DNA of 64,000 bases from Siphonodentalium dalli (GCA_032622095.1 CP136064.1:192917948-192981947); one strand, 5' to 3'. Shown: positions 45,618 through 57,089, counted from the stretch's first letter. A program made the numbers and translations. Notes: a model not told the origin generated them from the letters alone.

Positions 45618-46690
45618 GTCACATACTTTCTTCGGGGTACTGTCCGAATGATTGGAGTAGATCAGTGCTTAGTTTAATTTACAAGAAAGGTGATCGAAAT
45701 GACCCAAATAATTATAGGGCTGTTGCAGTAAGTTCAGCGGTAGGGAAATTCTTTAACAAAATTATCAATAGACGGCTTACGAAGTTTTTATTTGACAACG
45801 AAATAATAAGTGATAATCAGTTTGGTTTTTTGTACAGGAAAGGGCACAACAGATAGCGCATTTCTGTTGAAAACAATCGTGGATATATACAACAAATGAT
45901 AAAACAAACCTCTGTACGTGGCCTGTATAGATTTAAGAAAACGGTTTGACTCTGCTGATATGTCGCTTTTAATGCTCAAAATGGAAACAAATAGGCATAT
46001 CTGGACAAATCTTTGACCTCATTAGATCAATGTATAATTCGAGTTACTATGGTACAAAAACAAGCATAGAATTAGAGCCCCAATGTCTCTCTAAAGTAGG
46101 CGTACTACAAGGGTGAACTAGATCCCCGAACCTCTTTAAAATTTTCATCGAGGATATTAAGAATATATTTGACGACAATTGTGAAGACATCACTCTTTCA
46201 AACTACAAATTATACCATCTGCTCTTTGCTGACGATTTGGCTCTGGTGTCGGAAAGCCAGGTGGGCTTATAGAGATGTCTTGACAAGCTTGAGGAATATA
46301 CTTATCAGAACAAATTAAGACTTAACGTGGAGAAAACTATATGTGTTGTTTTCGGATCTAAGTATCTCACTAACTCTCCAGTGTTCAATATTAATAGTAG
46401 TCAAATTGAGAACGTTAAATATTATACATATCTGGGAATAAAATTTTCAGATGATGGGAAGTTTTCCAAAGCACAAGAGGCTCTTTTTTTTTCAAAAAAG
46501 TCCGAAAGCTATGTACTCACGTTTGAATGCATTCAGGGCAACAGCATTTCCTTCAGCGAATATCTTGTTGAAATTATTCGACAGACCAATCAAATCAATC
46601 ATATTATACGGATGTGAAGTATGGGGATGTGGTAAGCTGGTACGTCACGAAGTAACCAGTATAGTTTGAGTTGCGAACAGTTACACACTA
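45618..46690 (+). pseudogene. LINE 2 reverse transcriptase domain, broken
   Basis: Non-LTR reverse transcriptase, 5'-truncated. It reads SGYCPNDWSRSVLSLIYKKG, DPNNYRAVAVSSAVGKFFNK, then after a frameshift TTDSAFLLKTIVDIYNK, ADMSLLMLKM, LFKIFIEDI and LYHLLFADDLALVSES (catalytic FADD at 46,225-46,236). LRLNVEKTICVVFG and YLGIKFSDDGKFSK follow, then ILYGCEVWG in another frame. At least three frameshifts and several stops make it inactive. It supplies one half of an element whose other half lies at 47,982-48,806. Confidence 0.92.
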
Positions 46691-47981
46691 CTTAATGTAA
46701 TATATTATATCTCACGTGACTTTCTCGTATTCTGATTGGCTGCACACTGATGTACTATTTTACGATAGTACCCCAGTAAGATTCCTACATACCTACTATT
46801 CTTTTTCTATTTATAGTAACAAACTCATTTCGCGAAATCGGGTTGCCGCCTGAAGATACGGCCATACAATCTTAAACTATACCTTGTTGCAATATTTGTA
46901 TGTAATTAGATTTATTGCTGAATTGTAATGATCTTACAAATGTCCGATCATTGCTATCCAGTGTATTTAATAGTTTGTCCGTTTAGTTGGCAAGCGGCAA
47001 GTCCTAATTGTGTAATGCCAGTGGACGTTATTTCCGTTTTAATCAGGGGGGGGGGGGGTGGGAAAAAAATTCCGGCACGTATGCCGGAGTGGGTGGGTGG
47101 TCAAAGCCACCAACAAGCAATTTTTTCCGCAACTAAAAACAAAAATTCCTGCTTGTTTTTTTAGTATGTTGGCAATGAGTTGGGCCTCAAAACCACTTTG
47201 AATGAGAGAAATAATGTAATTCTAACTGGTAAACTGACTGCAGGCAGTTATCGTGTTGTATTTGTTGCAAATTTTGAAATTCAAGATGGCCGCTGGCAGC
47301 CATGTTTTTTTTGGACGAATTACCTCAAAATGACTCATTCCTATTTACATGTCCATGTTAACATCCATGATAAATAGTATGCACAGAAATTCATATACAG
47401 CTGTTTACAATGAACCCCCCCCCCCCCGCAAATCTCTGTTTTAGTGTTAAAAGGGGGGTGGGTGTCAAAAAATGGTCGGAAAAAACTGCCGAAAACGGAA
47501 AACAATTTGGCGGTGGGGGTGGGTGGGTACAAAAAATGATCGAAAGGGAAAAAATGCCATACGTGCCTGAATTGTTTTTCCGACCCCCCCCCCCCTGTTT
47601 TAATCGAAGTTTAAGCAAGTCAACTTCGATTAAAATGAACCAACCACTTCTAAAATTTCTCCAAAATGTTTTTGCTAATGACGTATTTATAGCAATAAAT
47701 GCATGAATCACGAAGAGATGCTGTTAGATGTAACTAATAACATAGTTATGCTCCCCTGCCATCATCAAAAGATTTCCGTAAATTGTACAATCTGAGATCG
47801 ACAAATCAGACAGAGAAATTGTGTGAGAATTGGCAACAATGTTCGATATAATATAATAAATAATGAAAGTCTTGTCGTTGACTATGCCAAAATAGTGGTC
47901 CCCTAGGATGAATAGTCCATTCACCTGCGGCTCGTGGACTATTCCTCCTCTCAACTCCAAGCCATTCTTTATCTATATAAT
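46690..47981. mobile_element. Insertion splitting LINE 2, with inverted poly-G/poly-C arms
   Basis: About 1.3 kb separates the two LINE 2 halves. Inside, TTTTAATCAG-poly-G-GGGAAAAAAATTCCGGCACG (from about 47,034) is inverted relative to about 47,560-47,612 (CGTGCCTGAATTGTTTTTCC-poly-C-TGTTTTAAT). A further 13-base poly-C lies at 47,415-47,427. A minus-strand frame at 47,724-47,960 is open but unassigned. Probably one or more nested elements. Confidence 0.6.
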
Positions 47982-48806
47982 ATTGGGAGTAGGTAAGTAC
48001 GATCCAAATCATGCAGTCAGGGCATTGCTTTTTAGATATCCATCTTTCGTCGAAATATTAGCCAGAAGGGCCAAATGCAACTCTTTATTCAGGACGATAA
48101 ACGCAATTGGCTGTAAAAATATACAGGTTCCTTTAAATAACCAAACATATATTATCACTAGAAATCTCAAGTTTAAGCTTCGGGAAGAACACGTGAAAGA
48201 ATTCAAGAGATCTATATTTGATGACTCTAAACGAGATGGCCATAAAAATAAACTCAGAACATATAGATTGTTTAAAAATGATTATGTCTTAGAGACTTAC
48301 TTAACAAACACAACATCTTTAAACGATAGGATTAGTTTTACAAAACTCCGTATTAGTGATCACAAACTCGCTATTATCAGCCTATAATTAAGGAAGGGAA
48401 GAGACTGTGCTTAAATGCAGGACAGATTCTGATATAGAAAATGAGTATCATTTCAGTATGGAATGTCCACACTATTGCGATCTCAGAAATGAACTTTCCC
48501 AAATTGTTGGTAGATATCACAGTAATTTTACATGTATGTCAAACGATCAGAAATTTAATGTTATAATGAAAAATGATAACCCTGAAATAAGCAGCAAAAT
48601 CAGCAACGTGGTCCGGCGCTTCTTTGATAAGCGTTCTGAATGAATGAATATTATTCTTGCCATCACACAATAAAATACATGTAGCTAGAATTGACATGTT
48701 CACATGTAATTGTTTATTAATTATTGTTTTATTATGAATTGTATTGTTAGCATACTGCCTTTATTGGTGTTTATGCAAATAAATCGTATCGTATCCTATC
48801 GTATTA
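47982..48806 (+). pseudogene. LINE 2 C-terminal region and 3' tail
   Basis: Continues LINE 2: LGVGKYDPNHAVRALLFRYP, then KNKLRTYRLFKNDYVLETYL, ISFTKLRISDHKL and, after a frameshift, CRTDSDIENEYHFSMECPHY plus LSQIVGRY to a stop at 48,641-48,643. The C-terminal C..C..H..C cluster is typical of several invertebrate non-LTR clades. The 3' UTR ends in a (CGTAT)n tail at about 48,784-48,806. Confidence 0.9.
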
Positions 48807-48809
48807 TTT

Positions 48810-49390
48810 GTACTGGATTTGCATGCGACATATTGATATACGCCATAATCATCAAATAATTGCTAGCGCCTAAAGGGCAACACAGCCGCCAATTAATTGT
48901 TATGTAATATTAACGACGACAACAAACAGTTGTAAAATAAAATCTACGGGTATTGATGTTAGATTGCATCACAAGTATCGAGTGGAATAAGTCTCTCGTA
49001 ACTGGGTGTAGGACTGCGAATCAGTCACTCACTGCGCCCTTTAAATTGATGTGAAACACGCCGGTAGGCTGATCAGATATAGAATGGAGAATAATCTTGT
49101 TCAAAGTAGTTTTTTGTGTGTTTTTGTTTTGTTTTTACAAATATCCAATTAAATGCAGTGACTCTCGATGGGGGAATAATTTTCGTTAGTTTATTGCCAT
49201 TAGTTGCGTCCCGAATCAAGTAGTAAATATTTACAATTGAGCGTAGTTCACAAGATGTTTTCTATGGAGTGGTACGGTCGATTTGCTTGAGATTTTCGGC
49301 GATGTTAGTAGAACAGTAGAATGCTACATTCCTCCAGTTGGCATGGCGGATGAATACTAACGTATCAATCAGTTTCCCGAACAAAGTCCA
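48810..49390. other. No supported gene
   Basis: Unique AT-rich sequence between LINE 2 and the 49.4 kb MITE. Confidence 0.45.
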
Positions 49391-49395
49391 TAATA

Positions 49396-49858
49396 TGTGA
49401 CCCGCCATATCAAATCCAGTCGTAAGTCGGGATTTTTTTTACCCTGTGCCAATGCATTATCTTATATATGCGAGTCGACCATAGGTAGCCTCGCATATAT
49501 AAGAGAATGCATTGGCCTAGCAATGTTTTACAATTTTAATAGTTTTTTCTTGTATTCTTTAACAATTTTATAATTTCACCCATACAGAGCCCCAGACAAA
49601 CATGAGAAGACGACACTCTTCTATATGCTTCTATATATGAATGGGGCTCCCTGCAGGGTAATGGATGTTTTTTTTTTTTTTATGTCCTAAAAATTGTAAG
49701 AAACATTTATTTAAAAAAAATGATAAAAAATTGTTAGGCCAATGCATTCTCTTATATATGCGAGGCGACCTATGGTCGACTCGCATATATAAGAGAATGC
49801 ATTGGCACAGGGTAAAAAAAATCCCGACTTACGACTGGATTTGATATGGCGGGTCACA
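49396..49858. mobile_element. Palindromic MITE with TA target duplication (Tc1/mariner-like)
   Basis: Starts TGTGACCCGCCATATCAAAT and ends ATTTGATATGGCGGGTCACA, flanked by TA at 49,394-49,395 and 49,859-49,860. The terminal repeats extend through CCAGTCGTAAGTCGGGATTTT and CCTGTGCCAATGCATT. Each arm has its own TATATATGCGAG hairpin, as in family D. It is 463 bp with no transposase. Confidence 0.93.
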
Positions 49859-49929
49859 TATGTCTTTAAAGGTGCGTTGAACAAATAAAGCCAAGGACAT
49901 CGGCTTCTTTAAACCTTTCTAGTTATAAT

Positions 49930-50156
49930 GTTATAAAAATATACATTGGAATGGTCATTTATTAATTTGAAGGGGTGTTCAGGTAAAGCAGACGACTGGC
50001 AGAAAAACAGATAATACAAGAGCCGAGGGATTCGTATTCAATGGTTGGAAATGTTCAGTTAATAAGTTCAACAAACGACCTATATTGAACTTATTATCTG
50101 AACATGTCATACGGGAACTACTCGTCAATGAGTGTTTAGTATAGAAAGGGTTAAGC
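49930..50156. mobile_element. Family G element, longest copy
   Basis: Includes AAGGGGTGTTCAGG, GCAGACGACTGGCAG, the hairpin AATAAGTTCAACAAACGACC/TTGAACTTATTATCTGAACA and GGGAACTACTCGTCAATGAG to AGAAAGGGTTAA. 44,380-44,516 has the same order (GGATGCTCAGG, GCAGACGACAG, hairpin). Confidence 0.65.
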
Positions 50157-50316
50157 GGCCAATTAAACATCCCAGTTGTAGATTAATTGTTTGTGGGGGG
50201 TGGAGATTATGGACAGGTTTAGGTCAAGAACTTCTTACTGAAAACGTCAGTCAATGTTGGCTAACTGCAGTCTGATTTACCAGAGTGCGTCGAAAATACG
50301 TTTTCGTGTACGATAA

Positions 50317-50880
50317 AAGATACCGATGGCCTTGCGGTGAGTATTGCTGTTAAAATAGTCACATCCCTTAAAACCATCATAAACAGAAAGAATATTGGGA
50401 TATAGACATATTTTGTTCTTATACCGATCATAAATATCGCGTAAATATATAGTATGGCATTGTCAAGTTCGTACAATGTGTTAGTAAACAAAAGCCATGA
50501 TATGTTACAGTACACTAAGTAAATCGTATGCGATAGGCAAAACACTCAACACGGGGAGACCCGACTTTTGAACTTTGGTTAAAATTTCCACCAAATTGTT
50601 TACAAGATTCTCGCCACTTAATATTTCAGTGTTGACTTGGTCGCCGTGAATCACTCTCCTAAAGAAATCGTCACGGTGTTCGGTGTTTTGCTTATCGACC
50701 ACTCTTTGCGTGCTGCATATAAACAAACGCTCGGCTCACGCAATGTGTGTTTTGTGGAAATATCGCATCCACACTATCATTATATTATACTACTACTATA
50801 TTCTTGAGGAAATTTTCATAATTTGGAAACTATTATTCTAAATTATAACCTATGTACAACGAAGGCCACCATCCGTGCAT
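50317..50880. mobile_element. Family C MITE, copy 5, carrying an insert
   Basis: The left end resembles other copies (GATACCGATGGCCTTGCGG, AACCATCATAAACAGAAAGAA) and the right end CAACGAAGGCCACCATCCGTG runs into TTAA at 50,881-50,884. Between about 50,505 and 50,720 the sequence is unlike other copies and contains a coding-like minus-strand segment. Confidence 0.65.
50505..50717 (-). CDS. Coding-like segment inside a MITE
   Basis: An acceptor-like TTTATATGCAG is followed by an open frame to a stop at 50,505-50,507: TQRVVDKQNTEHRDDFFRRV, IHGDQVNTEILSGENL, then VNNLVEILTKVQ and GLPVLSVLPIAYDLLSVL. It alternates hydrophobic and charged residues as in helical proteins and is GC-richer than the MITE around it. 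It may be a captured gene fragment (transduplication), a real terminal exon into which MITE ends were added, or chance. The family was not recognised; a small helical domain is conceivable. Confidence 0.33.
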   Translation of the reverse strand, partial: CSTQRVVDKQNTEHRDDFFRRVIHGDQVNTEILSGENLVNNLVEILTKVQKSGLPVLSVLPIAYDLLSVL

Positions 50881-50884
50881 TTAA

Positions 50885-52080
50885 TATGACCCATATTTAT
50901 CGATATGAAAGACCGTTTGACAATCCCGCACATCGTCTGATCTTTGGAAACTGACATTGCCCGGAGGTTGAAATTACATAATTATCTAAACCTGTGTAAT
51001 ATTGCGTCGATAAATACATTAAATTCCATCGTAATTCAAGTTGATTATTTGTCTCTGAAACACGCATTCTGATTGGCCAAGAGTTGCTAACTTTAGTTTT
51101 CGATTCACCAGCATCCGCCGCTAATCGGTTAACAAATATACAGACTTCATTTTCTCTGAACATAATTACCGAAGCTCTCTATGTTTAACATTTATATGAA
51201 TAGTCAGGCTACGCACGCTTTTATAGTTTCATATTATTTAGTTTATTATTTCGGATGCGATAGATTCTCTGACTTAAATATGTCGTTCTGTGGCATACAT
51301 AGTCCGTATAAAAGTAGTTCATGAATTTATCGACTCAATTTGATCCCGGAACCGGATCAAAATGTGATAACATCGATGATTATTATAATTTGAGGCACTG
51401 TGTGGGGAGAGGGTACACTCAATCACATTTCGGACTATACAGTGATTACATGTGCCTCCTACATATACAGGGAGGTTATAGAAAGTTGAAGCTATGAAAA
51501 TGATGGACAAAATGGGGGGTATGGTTTTCGAAAAATATTATACATGTATTTGGGTATATATCCGTCATGGAAAAATTGTTATATAGGCGTGAGCATGGCC
51601 TCCACTGAGGACCACATACACATGGGACGTTCCCCTAGATCAACCCGTAGATAGTTGTTTAGTACCTATGGATGGATGGAAACTTCCTAGGCGCCTATGA
51701 TGTTGGCAGGGATTTGGCTAGAGGGTCTCCGTTGGGGAGGGGTGTCCACCTTAGAATTTCCAACTGCACACCCTTCAACCATACCCAACCTTTGGGTTAG
51801 AATTTTCCAACTGGTAGCTCAAGGATTCCATCTGTAGAAAAATAAAGGTTTACCATGAATTTATATCAAAACGTTTGGCCGCCAGAGAGGAGGTATTCGA
51901 CATTTGGTATTTTAATATCAAATTTCACACTAAATACTAGCTGACAATTGAAACAACCAGAATAATTTCAACTTAATTGTCTTTGGTCTGAATTTCCCAA
52001 CATAAGTTGTGTTAGGCGTGAATTTTCTAACTATTTCACTATTTATGTTGACACCGCCTCCTGTCGCCACGTCGCTGCAG
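50885..52080. other. No supported gene
   Basis: Contains repeated TTTTCCAACT-type phrases at 51,720-52,040, loosely like 7,620-7,880. An 88-codon minus-strand frame at 50,897-51,163 is not bounded by clear splice sites. Confidence 0.4.
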
Positions 52081-52081
52081 T

Positions 52082-52348
52082 ATGAGTGAGAAACGCGTGG
52101 AAAGGAACATGTCTAAAAGAAAGCTTACCCAATCAGTTTCCATGCTCCAGGGAGATTCGAAGATAGATTTCTCCCCCTCACCACGGTGGTCTCAGGCGTT
52201 AGCGCAGATGGCGATGTGTGTGGTTTGCGCAGATATAATTCCAGTTGCGCGACTAAATGCTCGCGTTTCTATACATGTGTGTTGGGAATGTTTATGCGTT
52301 TATAAGTCACTCTGGCACCAATTGAACGGTTCACTGTCGTCTATATAG
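52082..52348 (+). CDS. Weak candidate exon
   Basis: A pyrimidine-rich stretch ending GTCGCTGCAG leads straight to ATG and 88 open codons: MSEKRVERNMSKRKLTQSVS, then MLQGDSKIDFSPSPRWSQAL and a Cys-rich tail. The N-terminal half is basic and Ser-rich with good codon balance. No convincing donor follows. It is either an exon with an obscure 3' end or a chance frame. Confidence 0.22.
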   Translation: MSEKRVERNMSKRKLTQSVSMLQGDSKIDFSPSPRWSQALAQMAMCVVCADIIPVARLNARVSIHVCWECLCVYKSLWHQLNGSLSSI

Positions 52349-52349
52349 G

Positions 52350-52663
52350 GCCCCGGTGTGTCACAAACCAAGGATTATTTATGTCAGTCTGAACCAACGA
52401 CAAAAATTACCAAGGTTGCTTGTGTCAGTAACTACATTTTCTCATGCACGCCATGGTGAAATCCCCATGCGGCACTATTTTAAACTTCGTCGGTCTGTCA
52501 GGTTCTGCACAATGTCATGTTAACCGATTTATATACTATGAGTTTTATTCAAGTCGGCTTCCCTCAATAAATATTGACAGAACTTGATAATGCTGTGTGT
52601 TAGTCCTGGCTAAACGCAGTTGACTCGTTTTAACCTCCATAACTTGGAGGGAGGGAATTCAAA

Positions 52664-52665
<2 letters not shown>
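52350..52665. other. No supported gene
   Basis: Unique sequence leading to the TA microsatellite. Confidence 0.4.
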
Positions 52666-52666
<1 letters not shown>

Positions 52667-52725
<59 letters not shown>

Positions 52726-52726
52726 T
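52667..52726. repeat. TA microsatellite
   Basis: About 28 TA units directly abutting the tandem-core element that starts ACTAGAAGGTGACCCGAC. Confidence 0.95.
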
Positions 52727-53464
52727 AGAAGGTGACCCGACTTCGTCCGGGCTTTGACCTTGAATTGTCCATTTTGAAGGTCAAGGTCGAGTGGGGTCAC
52801 GATTTGACCAGTCCAAAACACTGCCCGGACAAAAGTACCCGACAAACGTGCCCGTCGAAATCCATCCGGTTTTACCCGATTTGACCTTGAATTGATCATT
52901 TTGAAGGTCAAGGTCTGGTCGGGGTCACGATTGGACCCGTCCAAAACAATCAGTGGACAAAAGTAACACCACGTATCATATTTCGTCGAAATCCCATCAA
53001 AATTGGCGATTTTACATTGAAGTTACCCGATTTAAAGGTCAAGGTCACGTCGCACGGGCAAATGAATATGCTTATGAGACTCGCCATAAGAAAGTACCCC
53101 CACATACCAAGTTTCATCGAAATCCCGTGATATTCGGTCGTTTGACCTTGAATTGACCCGATTTCAAGGTCAATGTCACGTCGCACGGGTAAATGAATAT
53201 GCTTATGAGACTCCCCATACGAATGTACCCCCGCATACCAAGTTTCATTAAAATCCCGTAATATTTGGGCGTTTGACCTTGAAATTACCCGATTTCAAGG
53301 TCAAGGTCACGTCGCACGGACAAATTAATAGGCCTATGCCCGTTCCCGGCCGAAAATACCCCCACATACCAAGTTTCATCGAAATCGGCTTGGTCGTTTT
53401 CGAGTTCATCGCGAACACACACACAGACACACACACAGACAGATCTTCCAAAATATATAATAGA
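52725..53464 (+). mobile_element. Tandem-core element 1 (about 130 bp units)
   Basis: Starts ACTAGAAGGTGACCCGACTT with a small hairpin CCCGACTTCGTCCGGG. About five units follow (GACCTTGAATTGACC, GGTCAAGGTC, ACCAAGTTTCATCGAAATCC), then a CACACAGA microsatellite and an end CCAAAATATATA. The next element starts at once. The layout of conserved start, tandem core, microsatellite and short conserved end matches pearl/helentron-associated non-autonomous elements. Confidence 0.8.
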
Positions 53465-54611
53465 CTAGCAGGTTAGCCCGACACTGGCGTGCTTGGTCAG
53501 AAACATGACAATGTTTTATGTTTTGTCTGTGTTTTTCAATGAGTTAATATTGGGTTTTTCAATATTTTACCCGATTTGACCTTGAATTGATCATTTTCAA
53601 GGTCAAGGTCATGTCGGGGTCACAATATATAATTTGTGGGTACCCGTTTGAAGGTTAAGACTGACCCGATGAAAAATTCCCCCGTTCCTAGGAACGACAG
53701 ACATAAGAATGTTTCACACAATGCGACGTCGACGATCCCAGTGTGTTTTTACACTTATATACGAAGTTTGAGCTCACCTAGGGCGGAAAAACTTACCCGA
53801 TCCGCGTTCTTAGGAACACAACACGCTCCGCGTTCTTGGGAACACAACACGCTCGTGTATATACACGCCCAGACCCAGAAGAGGTATGATTTTTTTTAAC
53901 CCGCCCGTGGCCATTGAGCAGCCCCTGGCAGAGGTTGTCCACCCTTACGAGATGGTCAATAGTCCCCGCAAAGTTAATCCCGTCGTGAACCCCATCCTCG
54001 CAAAGAGCGGACAGTCAATTAATCCCGTCGTGAACGCCATCACCAACGCGACGTAATTTTGTTTGGTATCATGTGTTGCGTTCTAAAAATAGGAAAGCAC
54101 TTGTTTCCGTATATCTCTCTGCACGTTGCGTTTGCGTAAATACGAAATTGTGAGTGTGGTTTGTAACCGGAATTTCTGAGAAGCATTATGCCTATATCCA
54201 CACTAACTACCCCCCCCCCTAAGCCCTGACCTAAGTGTCATACATACTATAACAATGATGGTGTAAGACTAAGAGTACTATGGCGTCCAATAAATCTCCC
54301 CGCATAGGAAACCACTCAAAATTATTGTTCCCGTATATCTCTCTGCAGATGCTAATAACGTTGAATGGTAAACAGACGCTCTTTATAGCGATGCGTCAAA
54401 AACAAACGCTCATTAAATTATCACTTGATTAACCACCACAGTGCCGTTTTTTATGACTGAGATTGGATAACGGGTGCTCTGGGCTTCTCCAAAACGCGAC
54501 CACGGCGGTGTCGGTGGGATTTTACACTTACATAGGAAATTTGAGCTCGTTTTCGATTCTATGAAGTACACACATACATATATATATACGGAAGTCTCAA
54601 AATATATAGTA
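53465..54611 (+). mobile_element. Tandem-core element 2
   Basis: Begins ACTAGCAGGTTAGCCCGACA and ends GTCTCAAAATATATAGT before the next ACTAGCAGG. It contains core fragments, a local duplication of GCGTTCTTGGGAACACAACA type and a GAGCGTT/AACGCTC block reminiscent of family C (54,360-54,460). From about 54,060 it is the more diverged half of a 1.7 kb direct duplication. Confidence 0.65.
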
Positions 54612-55188
54612 CTAGCAGGTTAGCCCGCCACCGGCGGCTTGTCCGAAACATGACATTTTTTTATATTTTTTTTTAATTTTTAGCTCCACGCGTTTCAATA
54701 AGAAAAAATTGTACCCGGTAGCTCCACCAGTTTCCGAGATCTGGTCTGCGCATGCGCGAAGCTGGCGTCGCACGGGCTCGGCGACCCGATAAAATTTGTA
54801 CCCGGCGCAAGATACATTCACATAGCAAATTTCAAGTCGATAGCTCCACCCGTTTCCGATATCTCGTCTGCGCATGCGCTGCACGGGCGTCGCACGGGCT
54901 CGGCGACCCGATAAAATTTGTACCCGGCGCAAGATACATTCACATAGCAAATTTCAAGTCGATAGCTCCACCCGTTTCCGAGATCTCGTCTGCGCATGCG
55001 CTGCATGGGCGTCGCACGGGCTCGCCAATACGACAACGACCACCGCCTGGTCAAACTACACACACGTACCAAGTTTCGTCCCGATCGGTCGAGAATCGTA
55101 GATTTGTATGAAGTACAACACACACACAAACATAAATATATAAGAGAGATATGTAAATTAGATAGATTGTATCAAAATATATAATTGT
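54612..55188 (+). mobile_element. Tandem-core element 3 (122 bp units)
   Basis: Begins ACTAGCAGGTTAGCCCGCC. Three units at 122 bp spacing follow, each with TAGCTCCACCCGTTTCCGAG, CTGCGCATGCGCTGCACGGG and AAATTTCAAGTCGA, then GTACCAAGTTTCGTCCCGAT, CACACACA and an end ATCAAAATATATA. About 99% identical to element 4. The overlapping 75-119-codon frames are repeat by-products, since 122 is not a multiple of three. Confidence 0.85.
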
Positions 55189-56321
55189 GCTTTTTTAAAT
55201 TTTACCCGATTTTTTTTGGTTTTTCAAGGAGTTAATTGTGCCTTTTTAATTTTGTTTTTCAATTTTACCCGATTTTTTTTGTTTTTCAATGAACCCGTCC
55301 ATGACACTTGCCGTATTTAGCAAGTTTGAGCTCAATCGGTTCGAGTCTATAAAGGACACACACATATATATGACACTTCCCGTAGGTAGCAATTTTGAGC
55401 TCAATCGGCATTCCCTGTAATTTCCCAGTCAATATTTAGCAAGTTTGAGCTCAATCGGTTCTAGTCTATAAAGGACACACTCATATATATATGACACTTC
55501 CCGTAGGTAGCAAGTTTGAGCTCAATCGGCATTCCCTGGAATTTCCCAGTCACCAACGCGGCGTAATTTTGGTACATATATAGAGACCAATTGTCCATCG
55601 GCTGTCATGTGTAGTAAAGATGTCTTATAAGCCGACATTGCCGTGGGGATGCCCGTTCCTACACGCGTTTTCGATTCTATGAAGTACCCACATATATACA
55701 CACATACACACATATATCCGATCGGTCGAGGTGTTGGTATCTGATGCAAAAGACGAAATTGTGAGTGTTGGTCAATAGTCCCCGTGGTGAACCCCAACGC
55801 GACGTAAACATGTGTTGCGTTCTAAAAATAGGAAAGCACTTTCTCTCTGCTTTCGAGCGATAACGTTTGCGTTGGTTTGTAACCGGGATTTCTGAGAAGC
55901 ATTATGCCTATAACTACCCCCCCTAAGCCCTGACCTAAGTGTCATACATACTATAACAATGATGTTGTAAGAGTACTACATCCAATAAATATCCCCGCAT
56001 AGGAAATGCAGTCAATGTTACCGTATAACTCTGCAGATGCGAATAACGTTGAATGGGAAACAGACGCTCTTTATAGAGATGCGTCAAAAACAAACGTTCA
56101 TTAAATAATCACTTGATTAACCCCCGCCGTGCCTTTGCGGTGATTTGAGATTGGAGAACGGGTGCTCTGAGCTTCTCTAAACCGCGACCACGGTCGTGTC
56201 GGTGGCATTTGACACTTACATAGGAAGTTTGAGCTCAATCTTTACACGCGTTTTGGATTCTATGAAGTACCCACACACATATATACACACATATATACGA
56301 AGTCTCAAAATATATAGTACT
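55189..56321 (+). repeat. Diverged tandem-core copies between elements 3 and 4
   Basis: Holds two direct repeats with AGCAAGTTTGAGCTCAATCGG (about 55,318 and 55,439) and duplicated GGCATTCCCTG phrases. From about 55,770 to 56,321 it is the second, diverged copy of 54,060-54,611 (AAGCATTATGCCTATA, GCCCTGACCTAAGTGTC, GGAAACAGACGCTCTTTATA). Confidence 0.7.
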
Positions 56322-56895
56322 AGCAGGTTAGCCCGCCACCGGCGGCTTGTCCGAAACATGACATTTTTTTAATATTTTTTTTTAATTTTTAGCTCCACGC
56401 GTTTCAATAAGAAAAAATTAGTACCCGGTAGCTCCACCCGTTTCAGAGATCTGGTCTGCGCATGCGCGAAGCTGGCGTCGCACGGGCTCGGCGACCCGAT
56501 AAAATTTGTACCCGGCGCAAGATACATTCACATAGCAAATTTCAAGTCGATAGCTCCACCCGTTTCCGAGATCTCGTCTGCGCATGCGCTGCACGGGCGT
56601 CGCACGGGCTCGGCGACCCGATAAAATTTGTACCCGGCGCAAGATACATTCACATAGCAAATTTCAAGTCGATAGCTCCACCCGTTTCCGAGATTTCGTC
56701 TGCGCATGCGCTGCACGGGCGTCGCACGGACTCGCCAATACGACAACGACCACCGCCTGGTCAAACTACACACACGTACCAAGTTTCGTCCCGATCGGTC
56801 GAGAATTGTAGATTTGTATGAAGTACAACACACACACAAACATAAATATATAAGAGAGATATGTAAATTAGATAGATTGTATCAAAATATATAGG
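56322..56895 (+). mobile_element. Tandem-core element 4 (122 bp units)
   Basis: Near-identical to element 3, shifted by 1,710 bp. I count about five substitutions over some 450 bp. Starts ACTAGCAGGTTAGCCCGCC, ends ATCAAAATATATAG. A further TCTCAAAATATATAG end occurs at about 57,028-57,042. Confidence 0.87.
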
Positions 56896-57089
56896 AGATA
56901 TATGTAAATGATCTACACACCATTACTGGTGTTTGTCAAAGTTTAGTGGGGTATATCAATACTCATTCACGATCATATCATTGAGGTCCGGAGGGTGTGA
57001 GCTATCTCTCGAATACACGGAGTTCTCAAAATATATAGAAGAGATAGATAGATATACAAACACCAAATATTTCCAACCAAACTCGTCGA

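Noticed and set aside
47391-47711. Frames of about 100 codons on both strands with Gly or Pro runs
   Set aside because: They are created by poly-G/poly-C runs in the LINE 2 insert.
54752-56821. Pairs of 75-119-codon frames on both strands at 54.75 and 56.46 kb
   Set aside because: They are translations of 122 bp tandem units in different frames and duplicate exactly with the DNA repeat.
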